From Arthrobacter sp. ok362 (lineage in GTDB: Bacteria; Actinomycetota; Actinomycetes; Actinomycetales; Micrococcaceae): 64,000 bases of DNA. Shown piece by piece: positions 18,513 to 26,657 of this stretch (positions are counted from its first letter, which is position 1; each line of letters begins with the position of its first letter). Under the pieces are notes generated by a model. That model did not search any database. It saw nothing but the letters and a program-made list of their open reading frames with translations, and had not been told where the DNA came from. The stretch is taken from contig NZ_FNGC01000001.1 in the NCBI RefSeq assembly GCF_900102785.1, forward strand, positions 238,822-302,821, in the 5' to 3' direction. The position numbers and the translations under genes are program-made.

Positions 18513-18608
18513 GGCGTCTTCCTCGCGTCCATGGCAGTGCTGACGCTGATCGCCCTGTTCGTGAGCAAGGAAACCCGGGACCTCGACTACGAGAACAACG
18601 TGGCCTGA
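18513..18608 (+). pseudogene. Truncated 3' end of a second MHS transporter gene
   Basis: Ninety-six bases encode GVFLASMAVLTLIALFVSKE and the rest of the C-terminus of the transporter at 10144-11556, differing at one residue (F for Y). Only a few silent changes separate the two copies. Everything upstream of this tail is missing, and the sequence before it is unrelated. A TGA stop replaces TAA. It is a deletion or recombination remnant and encodes no functional carrier. Confidence 0.8.
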
Positions 18609-18630
18609 CGCTCCTTCCCGGTTCCTACTG

Positions 18631-18669
18631 CAAATGCTCGGCGTGTTCCTCGGACACGCCGGGCATTTG
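18631..18669 (+). terminator. Terminator hairpin retained after MHS remnant
   Basis: Sixteen-base arms beginning CAAATGC, with one G-T pair, surround a 7-nt loop. It lies 22 nt after the remnant stop. No T-run follows. Confidence 0.65.
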
Positions 18670-18739
18670 CGTGTCAGACGGAAAGCAATCGGGCGGGAAC
18701 GCGGGGCGCGGCAGGGCGGGACGGTAGGCGGGCAGGGGC

Positions 18740-19471
18740 TTAGTTTGCGTACCGCTCCACGAAGTTCCGCAGGATCTTCATCGGCTCCGTGGCGGTGAAC
18801 CGCCGGGCGTCCTCCATCAGCATTTCGGCGGATTCCGGCGGGAAGTAGCCGGCGTGGCGGTAGATGTCGATCCTCGTCACGAGCCCGTCGGCGTCGAGCT
18901 CGGGGTGGAACTGGGTGGCGTACAGGTTGGTCTTGATCCGGAACATGTGCACCGGGCAGGCGGCGGAGCTGGCCAGGAGCACCGCGTGGGCGGGCAGGAC
19001 GGTGCAGGCTTCCTTGTGGCCGGTGAACGCCGTGAAGCTCTCCGGCAGCCCCCGCAGCAGGGGATCAACCAGCCCGTCTGCCGTCAGTTTGATGGTTACG
19101 CCGCCGAGCCCTTCACCATAGGTCCGGTCGATCACGGCGCCCTGGTGCAGTCCGAGTGTGCCGACCCCGTAGCAGGCGCCAAGGAAGGGGAAATCCTCGG
19201 CAACGATCCAGTCCAACAGCGTGGCGAGTTCGTGCTCCACACGGTGCTGGGTGTCAGTTTTGTGCTCGGGAGCGTCGCTGGACGTGAAGGGGCTCCCGCC
19301 GACTATCACGCCCGAGTAGCGGGAGAGCACCAGCTCCGGCAGCGGCCCCGCTTCCATCCGAATGCGCCTCAGCTGCGCGGGTTCGAGCCCGCCGTAGCGC
19401 AGGTAAGCCCGGTATTCGTCCTCGGCGGCATCGTCTTCGGCGCGGGAGGCGAGGAGCAGAAATGGCTTCAC
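18740..19471 (-). CDS. Class I glutamine amidotransferase domain protein
   Basis: The 243-residue stand-alone amidotransferase belongs to the GMP-synthase-like group. The nucleophile elbow is FLGACYGVG (Cys about 100) and the catalytic His/Glu are in FHPELDADG (about 189 and 191). The GTG at 19471 (MKPFLLLASRAEDD) is preferred to the GTG five codons earlier because CAAACT lies exactly 6 nt upstream and family members begin this way. The acceptor substrate is unknown. It follows the carboxylase subunit gene on the same strand but probably has its own promoter. Confidence 0.85.
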   Translation of the reverse strand: MKPFLLLASRAEDDAAEDEYRAYLRYGGLEPAQLRRIRMEAGPLPELVLSRYSGVIVGGSPFTSSDAPEHKTDTQHRVEHELATLLDWIVAEDFPFLGACYGVGTLGLHQGAVIDRTYGEGLGGVTIKLTADGLVDPLLRGLPESFTAFTGHKEACTVLPAHAVLLASSAACPVHMFRIKTNLYATQFHPELDADGLVTRIDIYRHAGYFPPESAEMLMEDARRFTATEPMKILRNFVERYAN

Positions 19472-19477
19472 AGACCA

Positions 19478-19483
19478 AGTTTG
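19478..19483 (-). promoter_or_regulatory. Leaderless -10 element CAAACT
   Basis: CAAACT with 6 nt to the GTG at 19471. It is a weak match to TANNNT (first base differs). Confidence 0.35.
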
Positions 19484-19540
19484 CACGGGCAGGACGCGGG
19501 GGCGCCAGAGGCGCGCCCGCGTCCCGCCGGGGCCGCGTGC

Positions 19541-21394
19541 CTACTCGGGCGCGCCGTCCTCGATCATGGCGATCACGGCGCCGGCGGACACAGTCTCGCC
19601 GGCCGCCGCGGCGAGGCCGATCACGATCCCGGCGCGGTGGGCGGTGAGCGGCTGTTCCATCTTCATCGCTTCGAGCACGACGACGAGATCGCCCTCGGCG
19701 ACGGCGTCGCCTTCGGCCACGGCCACCTTCACGATGGTCCCCTGCATGGGGGAGGTCAGGGCGTTGCCGCTCGCGGCCACGGCTGCGCCGCCGCCGCGGG
19801 AGCGCTTCTTGGCCTTGGCCGGCTTGGCGCCGGCTGTGTTGCTGACCGAGCCCAGTGACGCCGGCAGCACGACTTCCAGTCGCTTGCCGCCGACCTCGAC
19901 GACGACGCGCTGGCGCTCGCCGGCGTCGGCCGCTTCTGCCTCAGCGCCGGTCGGGGTCCAGGCCGGAATGTCGTTGACGTAGGCTGTCTCGATCCAGCGG
20001 GTGTGCACTTTGAACGCGCCGTCGGCCGGTGCGAAATCGGGGTTGGAAACAACCGCGAGGTCGAACGGGATGACGGTGGGGATGCCTTCCACCACCATTT
20101 CCTCAAGCGCCCGCCGGGACCGCTGCAGGGCCTGGCTGCGGGTGGCGCCGGTAACGATCAGCTTGGAGAGCATGGAGTCGAAGTTGCCGCTGATGACATC
20201 TCCCTGCTCCACGCCGGAATCGATGCGGACGCCGGGCCCGGTGGGGTTCTTCAAAAGGGTGATGGTGCCCGGGGCGGGCATGAAGTTCCGGCCCGGGTCC
20301 TCGCCGGTGATGCGGAATTCGATCGAGTGGCCGCGTACTTCCGGGTCGCCATAGCCGAGCTCTTCGCCGCACGCCAGCCGGAATTGTTCGCGGACGAGGT
20401 CAATCCCGGTGACTTCCTCGGAGACGCAGTGCTCCACCTGGAGGCGGGTGTTGACCTCGAGGAAGGAGATGATGCCGTCCTGGCCGACCAGGAATTCGCA
20501 GGTGCCGGCGCCGAGGTAGCCGGCCTCCTTGAGGATGGCCTTGGAAGATTCGTAGAGCCGTCGGTTCTGCTCTTCAGTGAGGAAGGGTGCCGGTGCCTCC
20601 TCGACGAGCTTCTGGTTGCGGCGCTGGAGCGAGCAGTCGCGGGTGGAGACCACCACGACGTTGCCGTGGGCGTCGGCGAGGCACTGGGTCTCGACGTGCC
20701 GCGGGGCGTCCAGGAAGCGCTCAATGAAGCACTCGCCGCGGCCGAAGGCGGCGGTGGCCTCGCGCACGGCGGATTCGAAGAGTTCGGGGATTTCTTCGCG
20801 GGTGCGGGCCACCTTGATGCCGCGTCCGCCGCCGCCGAAGGCCGCTTTGATCGCGACCGGCAGGCCGAATTTGTCCACGAACTCGAGGATTTCCTCCGCG
20901 GATTCGACCGGGTCGGCGGTGCCGGGGACCTGCGGGGCGCCGACTTTCTCGGCGATGTGCCGGGCCTGGACCTTGTCGCCCAGGGCAGAGATCGCTTCGG
21001 GGGAGGGGCCGATCCACGTGATGCCGGCGGCGATCACCTTGGCGGCGAACTCGGCGTTTTCGGCCAGGAACCCGTACCCGGGGTGGATGGCGTCCGCGCC
21101 GGACTGGAGGGCGACGTCGATGATCTTGTCCATCACGAGGTAGGACTCCGCGGCGGTGTTGCCACCGAGCGCGTAGGCCTCGTCAGCGAGCCGGGCGTGC
21201 AGCGCGTCGCGGTCGGGGTCCGCGTAGACAGCCACCGAGGCGATGCCTTCATCGCGGGCGGCGCGGATGATGCGCACCGCAATTTCTCCACGGTTGGCGA
21301 TCAGCACCTTGGTCAGCCGGCGGGTGCCCCCGGCTGTAGATGACTGTGTTGATCCCGACACGGTGGGTGCGGACTGCTCCGAATTTGCTGACAA
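19541..21394 (-). CDS. Acyl-CoA carboxylase alpha subunit (biotin carboxylase + BCCP)
   Basis: The 617-residue protein joins an ATP-grasp biotin carboxylase (residues 20-470, with FGGGGRGIK for ATP and [10 protein letters not shown] in the active site) to a biotinyl domain. The biotin lysine is K578 in EAMKMEQPL. It carboxylates biotin with bicarbonate and ATP and hands the CO2 to the beta subunit encoded at 35179-36765. The start is TTG at 21394 with AAGGAG 6 nt upstream. It corresponds to mycobacterial AccA3 and lies downstream of maf on the same strand, as in other actinobacteria. Confidence 0.92.
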   Translation of the reverse strand: MSANSEQSAPTVSGSTQSSTAGGTRRLTKVLIANRGEIAVRIIRAARDEGIASVAVYADPDRDALHARLADEAYALGGNTAAESYLVMDKIIDVALQSGADAIHPGYGFLAENAEFAAKVIAAGITWIGPSPEAISALGDKVQARHIAEKVGAPQVPGTADPVESAEEILEFVDKFGLPVAIKAAFGGGGRGIKVARTREEIPELFESAVREATAAFGRGECFIERFLDAPRHVETQCLADAHGNVVVVSTRDCSLQRRNQKLVEEAPAPFLTEEQNRRLYESSKAILKEAGYLGAGTCEFLVGQDGIISFLEVNTRLQVEHCVSEEVTGIDLVREQFRLACGEELGYGDPEVRGHSIEFRITGEDPGRNFMPAPGTITLLKNPTGPGVRIDSGVEQGDVISGNFDSMLSKLIVTGATRSQALQRSRRALEEMVVEGIPTVIPFDLAVVSNPDFAPADGAFKVHTRWIETAYVNDIPAWTPTGAEAEAADAGERQRVVVEVGGKRLEVVLPASLGSVSNTAGAKPAKAKKRSRGGGAAVAASGNALTSPMQGTIVKVAVAEGDAVAEGDLVVVLEAMKMEQPLTAHRAGIVIGLAAAAGETVSAGAVIAMIEDGAPE

Positions 21395-21562
21395 GGCGTC
21401 TCCTTCTTTCCTTCAGGGAGCCTAGCGCGGTTTTGAGGGTTCCGCCGATATTACTTGCGGATTCCGCGCGTAAACGGCCCCTCCTTTGTAGGGTTGCCAC
21501 AAAGAGCGGCGAATTGGCTCACTCCGCGCTCACTCGGCTCCTACTCGGCTCTCACTCGGTGA

Positions 21563-22279
21563 TTACTCGGCGCGGACGTCCGCCGGATCCACGGCCCCGC
21601 CGGTCCAGAGCTCGGTGATCCCGACATTTGCCTGACCGAGCAGCGCGCGCAGGGTGGAGATGGAGAGCCCGACGACGGTGTGGGGATCGCCGTCGACCTT
21701 GCGGATGAACGCCCCGCCGTAGCCGTCGATCGTGAAGGAGCCGGCGCACTGGAGCGGCTCGCCGGTCGCGATGTAGGTCTCGATTTCCTCGGCGCTCATC
21801 TCCATGAAGTGAACCTCGGCCGAGGATACCGAGCCCAGGGTGGCGCCCGTGCCGCGTGCGGTGACGCCGCCGCCGTCCGTCCCTTCGCCGTCGGTGATTA
21901 TGTTGGTGTCTGCGACGGCGGTGTCGCGGCAGTCCACGAGCCAGTGGCCGGTGTGCAGGACGCCCATGCTGCCGCTCATGCGGAGCATGCGTTCGCGGGC
22001 GACGTCGGCCGTGTAGGGCTTGCCGTGGGCCTCGCCGTCGAACTCAAAGACCGAGTCGCAGCCGATCACGATTGCGCCGTCCGCCTCGGGCAGCGAAGCG
22101 ACGGCCTCGGCCTTGGCCCGGGCGAGCAGGAGGGCCGTATCGTGCGGATCCGTCACGCCGTAGCGGGCCTGGACGGCGTCCTCGTCCACGTCCGAGACGA
22201 GGACCTCGTGCCGGATGCCGGCGTGGCTGAGCAGCTTGGTGCGGGCGGGGGACTGGGAGGCAAGAATGAGGCGGTTCAC
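21563..22279 (-). CDS. maf: Maf nucleoside-triphosphate pyrophosphatase
   Basis: The 238-residue Maf/HAM1-fold protein has the N-terminal SQSPARTKLL motif (residues 8-17) and GCDSVFEFDG in the middle. Family members hydrolyse modified or non-canonical NTPs such as dTTP, UTP or m5UTP. The start is GTG at 22279 with TAGGCT exactly 6 nt before it. The C-terminal half carries the family GEPxxxAGSFxIDGYG motif (GEPLQCAGSFTIDGYGG). Its place next to the carboxylase alpha subunit gene matches actinobacterial synteny. Confidence 0.88.
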   Translation of the reverse strand: MNRLILASQSPARTKLLSHAGIRHEVLVSDVDEDAVQARYGVTDPHDTALLLARAKAEAVASLPEADGAIVIGCDSVFEFDGEAHGKPYTADVARERMLRMSGSMGVLHTGHWLVDCRDTAVADTNIITDGEGTDGGGVTARGTGATLGSVSSAEVHFMEMSAEEIETYIATGEPLQCAGSFTIDGYGGAFIRKVDGDPHTVVGLSISTLRALLGQANVGITELWTGGAVDPADVRAE

Positions 22280-22285
22280 CGATCC

Positions 22286-22291
22286 AGCCTA
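22286..22291 (-). promoter_or_regulatory. Leaderless -10 element TAGGCT
   Basis: TAGGCT, 6 nt, then the maf GTG on the minus strand. Confidence 0.65.
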
Positions 22292-22411
22292 ATTGACCAT
22301 AGACGGGCTGGGGAGGTGCCAGAGCGCCGCTGGGCGGGGCGAAAGCCTCTGGCCACGGAAATTTGATCATGTTGGGGTTGAACCAGGGTCTTTCAGAGAA
22401 TCGAGAAAGCC

Positions 22412-22579
22412 ATGGCTGGTTGTCTAGTCGCGGGCGCCGTCTCGGTGGGCGCCGGAACATATTTTGGCTGGGACGGCTTCACCATCCAGTCGGGAAACCT
22501 GATTGTGATCGTAGTGATGATCATCCTGTTCGTCTTGGCCCTCGTCCTTCCCTTTCCCGGTGGGAAGCGGCGGAAATGA
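22412..22579 (+). CDS. 55-residue membrane protein, first gene of cytochrome b cassette
   Basis: A short frame from ATG 22412 encodes MAGCLVAGAVSVGAGTYFGW and continues to one strong transmembrane helix (about residues 28-49), ending in the basic tail GGKRRK. Its stop overlaps the cytochrome b start as ATGA, so the two are translationally coupled. A GAGAA stretch precedes the ATG. Small one-helix subunits are common in respiratory complexes, and this looks like one. No family is recognised. The same region also opens in the cytochrome frame, but that translation is low-complexity and lacks membrane character. Confidence 0.65.
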   Translation: MAGCLVAGAVSVGAGTYFGWDGFTIQSGNLIVIVVMIILFVLALVLPFPGGKRRK

Positions 22580-23319
22580 CCGCCCAGACCACACCGGGGC
22601 ACGGTGCGCCGGTCGATGAAACGGACGCCCACACCTGGACCGGCAGGGCCCGCCGGTGGCTCCTGAGGAAGCTTCCGCCGGATAAGCTCTTGCCCGAGGA
22701 CCAGCCAAGTTTTGTGGCATCCTGGGCGTACGTATTCGGCATGGGCGCCATCGGTTCCCTGCTGTGGATCATCGTTTCCGGGATCGTGCTGGGACTGAAC
22801 GGACCCCAGTGGTATCACGTTTCCTCGCTGGGGAGCTTCGTCAACAGCACCCATTTGTGGAGCGTGGAGCTCTTCTTCATCTTTATGGTGGTGCACCTGT
22901 GGCTGAAATTCTGGATGGCGGCCTGGCGCGGGGGCCGGCTCCTGACCTGGATCACCGGCGTGATCTCCTTTGTCGTTTCCATCGTGGCGGCCTTCACCGG
23001 GTATCTGCTGCAGACGAACTTCGATTCCCAGTGGATTGCCTTTGAAGCGAAGGATGCGCTAAACGCCGTCGGAGTGGGCGCCTGGTTCAATGTGGCCAAC
23101 GTCGGCCAGCTCTTCACCTGGCACGTCACGCTTCTGCCCGTGGCCGTGGGCGCTGTGGTGGTCCTGCACGTCCTGCTGGTCCGGGTCCACGGCGTTGCGC
23201 CTCCACTTGAGGCCGCGGAGTCCGACGCCCAGCTGCTTCACAACCGGCCGGGGGCCACCGAACCTCCGGAGCCGGCCGAACCTCCAGAGGCCACCGAACC
23301 CAGGGGCACAGTGCAATGA
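22576..23319 (+). CDS. Dihaem cytochrome b, b6-like N-terminal domain only
   Basis: The 247-residue membrane protein has four main helices (about 50-74, 94-116, 125-147 and 178-203). Haem ligands are paired as His93/His107 (13 residues between) and His183/His198 (14 between), the spacing of cytochrome b6. GYLLQTNFDSQW after the third helix sits where the quinol-site helix lies in bc complexes. The C-terminus is a Pro/Glu-rich tail. There is no subunit IV-like C-terminal half with PEWY. It overlaps its neighbours on both sides by ATGA. It should bind two haems and probably interacts with quinol. Confidence 0.85.
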   Translation: MTAQTTPGHGAPVDETDAHTWTGRARRWLLRKLPPDKLLPEDQPSFVASWAYVFGMGAIGSLLWIIVSGIVLGLNGPQWYHVSSLGSFVNSTHLWSVELFFIFMVVHLWLKFWMAAWRGGRLLTWITGVISFVVSIVAAFTGYLLQTNFDSQWIAFEAKDALNAVGVGAWFNVANVGQLFTWHVTLLPVAVGAVVVLHVLLVRVHGVAPPLEAAESDAQLLHNRPGATEPPEPAEPPEATEPRGTVQ

Positions 23320-24269
23320 CCAGGAAAAGCAGCAGTATCTCTTGGCGGAAGACGGACGACGTTGCCAGCCGGCCTTGGACAGGCAGCGTCCGCGAATATG
23401 ACCTCATCAAGGAGCTGATCATCGGTGTTGTCGTGGTTGGTCTGCTCGTGCTCGGTGTTTCCGCCATCTTCGGGTCCCCCGATGAGCCCAGCGTCAGCCT
23501 CAAGGCGTGGGCCACCGCCGCCCCGGCGGATTTCACTGCCACCGCCGCAAAAGAACTTGCCGGCACCAGCGATACTGCCGGATACGGGCCGCCCTACAAC
23601 TCGACCCAGGACGCGACCCAGAAGATCGGCCCCGTGGACCTTCAAAGCCTCTCCGGCATCCGCCTTCCCGTTGATACCGCCAATGACTTCGTGATCGCCC
23701 CGTTGGCGACGCTGCCGTCGCCGCCAGCAGACCTGGCACGTTGGACTGCCGCCACGGATCAGCAACGCTCAGCCTGGGCAGCCACCTATTCCGACGCCCT
23801 CGCCGCTGCGCCTGACAGCGACCCCGCCAAGGTAGCCGACGGCGACTATGGTCCCGTCCCTGCGCTGACCGCAGCACTTCTGGACATGGCGCGCCAAGGC
23901 AGTCTGGACGGTGTGCTGCAGAGCGGCGGTAACTTCTACAACATGGACTACACGCGCAGCCTCCTCTTTCTGGGAGACGGCGGCTACTTCCCGGATCTTG
24001 CGGCCAGCCAGCACCTCTCCGGGGACCAGTGGGGCGTGATGAACGAAACCGGCGACACGCCGGGGCAGTCCTGGCTGTGGCTCTTCTCGCTCCTCTACCA
24101 GATCGAGCCGTTCAAGTCCGCCCCCAACGCCGACGCCCTCGTCGTCGTCACGATGCTGGTGCTGACGGCATTGCTGGCCCTGCTGCCGTTCATCCCTGGT
24201 CTGAGGTCGCTGCCGCGGATGATCCCCCTTCATCGCCTGATCTGGAAGGACTACTACCGCAACCGCTGA
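23316..24269 (+). CDS. Membrane-anchored partner of cytochrome b, unknown family
   Basis: The 317-residue protein has a cytoplasmic N-terminus, a helix at about 34-52, an extracytoplasmic domain of some 220 residues, and a second helix at about 273-294 before a basic cytoplasmic end. It contains no cysteine, so it cannot carry haem c by a CxxCH motif or an iron-sulfur cluster. The domain includes GYGPPYNSTQD and QKIGPVDLQSLSGIRLPVD. The start overlaps the cytochrome stop (ATGA). It may complete or stabilise the cytochrome, or bind a substrate. I do not recognise a characterised homologue. Confidence 0.75.
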   Translation: MTRKSSSISWRKTDDVASRPWTGSVREYDLIKELIIGVVVVGLLVLGVSAIFGSPDEPSVSLKAWATAAPADFTATAAKELAGTSDTAGYGPPYNSTQDATQKIGPVDLQSLSGIRLPVDTANDFVIAPLATLPSPPADLARWTAATDQQRSAWAATYSDALAAAPDSDPAKVADGDYGPVPALTAALLDMARQGSLDGVLQSGGNFYNMDYTRSLLFLGDGGYFPDLAASQHLSGDQWGVMNETGDTPGQSWLWLFSLLYQIEPFKSAPNADALVVVTMLVLTALLALLPFIPGLRSLPRMIPLHRLIWKDYYRNR

Positions 24270-24321
24270 GGGAGCCGGCGGCTGTTGACTGTCGCGGTAG
24301 ATGTTCTGCCCAGAGGGGTGC

Positions 24322-24327
24322 AATAGT
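24322..24327 (+). promoter_or_regulatory. Leaderless -10 element AATAGT
   Basis: GTGCAATAGT with 6 nt to the ATG at 24334, the same arrangement as at 3687. Confidence 0.5.
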
Positions 24328-24333
24328 GGCGGG

Positions 24334-25089
24334 ATGATCAACCAGCAACAGCTCTGGGACGAGGAAGCGGCGAAGCAGTACGACACGCCGGGAGAGGGAA
24401 TGTTCTCGCCCGAGGTATTGGGCCCCACAGTGGAGGTGCTGTCAAAGCTGGCGGGTAACGGCCCGGCCGTTGAGTTTGCCATCGGCACGGGTCGAGTCGC
24501 CATCCCCCTCTGGGAGGCGGGGGCGCAGGTCAGCGGCATCGAACTGTCCCACGCGATGATCTCCCGCCTGCGTGAAAAGGTCGGCGAGGACCACATCCCC
24601 GTCGTTCAGGGCGACATGACCGAGGCCGCGGCGGGCGAAAATTTCTCGCTTGCGTTCCTGGTGTTCAACACCATCGCCAACCTCTTGACACAGGACGAAC
24701 AGGTCCGGTGTTTCCAGAACGCGGCTCGGCACCTGGCACCTGGCGGACGCTTCGTCATTGAGCTCTGGGTGCCGCAATTGCGTTCGCTGCCACCCGGACA
24801 CCGCGGGACAGTCGAGGTCAGCCAGCCCGGGTATCTCCTGATCGATACCTATGACGTGCTCCGCCAGCACGTCGTCTCGCACCATGTGCGGTTCGGCCCA
24901 GAACTGTCGGATGGGCGCGATGCGCGGATTGGACGGACACCACACCGGTACATCTGGCCCAGCGAGCTCGATCTCATGGCACGGCTGGCCGGATTCAGGC
25001 TGGAATCCCGGTGGGCCGGCTGGGACCGCGGCGACTTCACCGCGGAATCCCGCAGTCAGGTGTCGGTGTACCGGCTGGCCCCACCCTGA
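24334..25089 (+). CDS. SAM-dependent methyltransferase, class I
   Basis: The 251-residue protein has a Rossmann methyltransferase core. Motif I is VEFAIGTGRVAIPL near residues 38-51, the acidic residue after strand 2 is in GIELSHAM, and the motif II region is VVQGDMTEAAAG. The C-terminal region contains RYIWPSELDLMARLAGF, common in small-molecule methyltransferases. The ATG at 24334 is chosen over an upstream in-frame ATG at 24301 because the -10 element lies between them. The substrate is unknown. Confidence 0.85.
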   Translation: MINQQQLWDEEAAKQYDTPGEGMFSPEVLGPTVEVLSKLAGNGPAVEFAIGTGRVAIPLWEAGAQVSGIELSHAMISRLREKVGEDHIPVVQGDMTEAAAGENFSLAFLVFNTIANLLTQDEQVRCFQNAARHLAPGGRFVIELWVPQLRSLPPGHRGTVEVSQPGYLLIDTYDVLRQHVVSHHVRFGPELSDGRDARIGRTPHRYIWPSELDLMARLAGFRLESRWAGWDRGDFTAESRSQVSVYRLAPP

Positions 25090-25147
25090 GGATCCCAGGC
25101 CGCTGGCTGTCGATTAAATTGTCGTAGGTCGCCGGGAGACTGGATTC

Positions 25148-26533
25148 ATGGACGGCAAGCAGGAGCTCGATGTGGCTCTCGGGCCAGGGGCGGGATCCCG
25201 CGGCAGCGGGCCGTTTACCGCCGCCGTGCCGATTGCTGGATTGCTGTCGGCCCTCCCGCCGGCGACGGATTGTGCCGGGATGATCGACCGGATCCGCGAA
25301 CTCGAAGACGCCAAATCCGCCGCCGCCGCCGAACAGGCCCGGCTTGAACTCAACGAATGGCGGGCCACGCTCCTGGTCCGCGAAACCGCTTGCCTGACCG
25401 CCGCGGACCGGGCCGCCGTCGACGAGCACCTCGCCGCCGACACCGGGATCCTGGCGGGTAAGGGCGACCGGGCCATTGTTGCCGCGGCGCGGGCCGCCGC
25501 CTACCGGCTGGACCCCCGCTCCGTCGCCCGGCGCGCAGCACACGCCGCCACCGAACGGCACGTCAGCCTGCGCCCCGCCCCCGACACCATGTGCCACCTG
25601 ACAGCGTTCCTGCCCGTCGCCGAGGGCGTCGCCGTCCACACAGCCCTGACCCGCCTCGCGGATTCCCTGCGCAACGCCGGGGACCCCCGCACGCGCGGCC
25701 AGGTCATGGCTGACGAGTTAGTGGAACGCGCCACCGGCACCCCCGGCGGGATCAGCGGCATCGAAATCCAGGTCGTCATGACCGACCGCACCCTCTTTCA
25801 GGCCGACTCCGAACCGGCCGCCCTGTCCGGCTACGGTATCGTCCCAGCCGAATGGGCCCGCACCCTCGTTACCAGGCGGCCCCCCAAACGGTCCGCAGAC
25901 CCTGGCCACGCCGGAGACCGGCCCCCGCATCGGGGCGGTTCCCCGGACCCCGGTGGCGGCGCTGGCGCTGCCGGTGAGGTTGCTGCCGGCCCGGGAGGCC
26001 AGGACCCTGCCTTCGCCCTTTGGCTCCGGCGCCTCTACACCCACCCCGGCAGCGGCGACCTCATCGGCATGGACTCCCGCGCCCGGATTTTCCCGACCGG
26101 ACTGCGCCGCTTCATTGAAGCCCGGGACGACACCTGCCGCACCCCGTTTTGCGATGCCCCGATCCGCCACATGGACCACATCGTCCCGCACCACGGCGGC
26201 GGCGAAACCACCAGCACCAACGGCGCCGGACTCTGCGAAGCCTGCAACCACACCAAAGAAACCCCCGGCTGGACCGCCCGGACCGTCCCAACAACAAGCG
26301 GCAACGGCAACAGGCACACCATCAAACTCACCACCCCCACCGGCCACACCTACTGCTCCACCGCACCAGCCCTACCGGGCACAGTCCTGCCGGACACTGT
26401 CCTGCCCGACACAGCTTCAGCGGGCACGCCTGACCGCTCAGCCGGCCAGCCTGGCTCTGGCTCCCGCCGTCGGCTCCTGCATCGCGCCAAAACGCTCAAG
26501 CGCGCACGGCGAGCACCAGCGGCCATCACCTGA
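25148..26533 (+). CDS. DUF222 / HNH endonuclease protein (13E12 repeat family)
   Basis: The 461-residue protein has an N-terminal DUF222 domain (about 30-240) and a C-terminal HNH nuclease site (about 325-395): CRTPFC, then HMDHIVPHH with the DH pair, then [10 protein letters not shown]. Such genes are numerous and variable in Arthrobacter and mycobacteria and behave like repeated or mobile elements. A long Gly/Pro/Arg-rich low-complexity stretch separates the two domains, and the tail is Ser/Thr/Pro-rich with tandem LPDT-like units. A GGAGA site precedes the ATG. It probably nicks or cuts DNA. The biological role is undefined. Confidence 0.85.
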   Translation: MDGKQELDVALGPGAGSRGSGPFTAAVPIAGLLSALPPATDCAGMIDRIRELEDAKSAAAAEQARLELNEWRATLLVRETACLTAADRAAVDEHLAADTGILAGKGDRAIVAAARAAAYRLDPRSVARRAAHAATERHVSLRPAPDTMCHLTAFLPVAEGVAVHTALTRLADSLRNAGDPRTRGQVMADELVERATGTPGGISGIEIQVVMTDRTLFQADSEPAALSGYGIVPAEWARTLVTRRPPKRSADPGHAGDRPPHRGGSPDPGGGAGAAGEVAAGPGGQDPAFALWLRRLYTHPGSGDLIGMDSRARIFPTGLRRFIEARDDTCRTPFCDAPIRHMDHIVPHHGGGETTSTNGAGLCEACNHTKETPGWTARTVPTTSGNGNRHTIKLTTPTGHTYCSTAPALPGTVLPDTVLPDTASAGTPDRSAGQPGSGSRRRLLHRAKTLKRARRAPAAIT

Positions 26534-26539
26534 TACGGA

Positions 26540-26573
26540 AGCTGCCCGCCGATCAGGTGATCGGCGGGCAGCT
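26540..26573. terminator. Bidirectional terminator, perfect 16-bp stem
   Basis: AGCTGCCCGCCGATCA pairs exactly across a GG loop. It sits 7 nt after the HNH gene stop and before the convergent MMPL gene end. No T-run. Confidence 0.8.
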
Positions 26574-26580
26574 CGTCCGG

Positions 26581-26619
26581 CGCTTCGTCAGGGCGCTTCG
26601 TCAGGGCGCTTCATCAAAA
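26581..26619. repeat. 13-bp tandem repeat, about three units
   Basis: CGCTTCGTCAGGG occurs twice in tandem and a third, diverged unit (CGCTTCATCAAAA) follows. It lies between the terminator hairpin and the end of the MMPL gene. Confidence 0.7.
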
Positions 26620-26657
26620 GCACCGCGCGATCAACGACCCGCGCGCAAGCGGTCACA

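Noticed and set aside
18369..18608. 79-codon frame as an intact gene
   Set aside because: Only the last 31 codons match a protein. The first part lies in the upstream region of the DUF6454 gene and has no homologous look.
22363..22575. N-terminal extension of the cytochrome b frame
   Set aside because: The 71 added residues are Arg/His-rich and unlike cytochrome b. The same DNA encodes a membrane protein in another frame that ends with an ATGA overlap.
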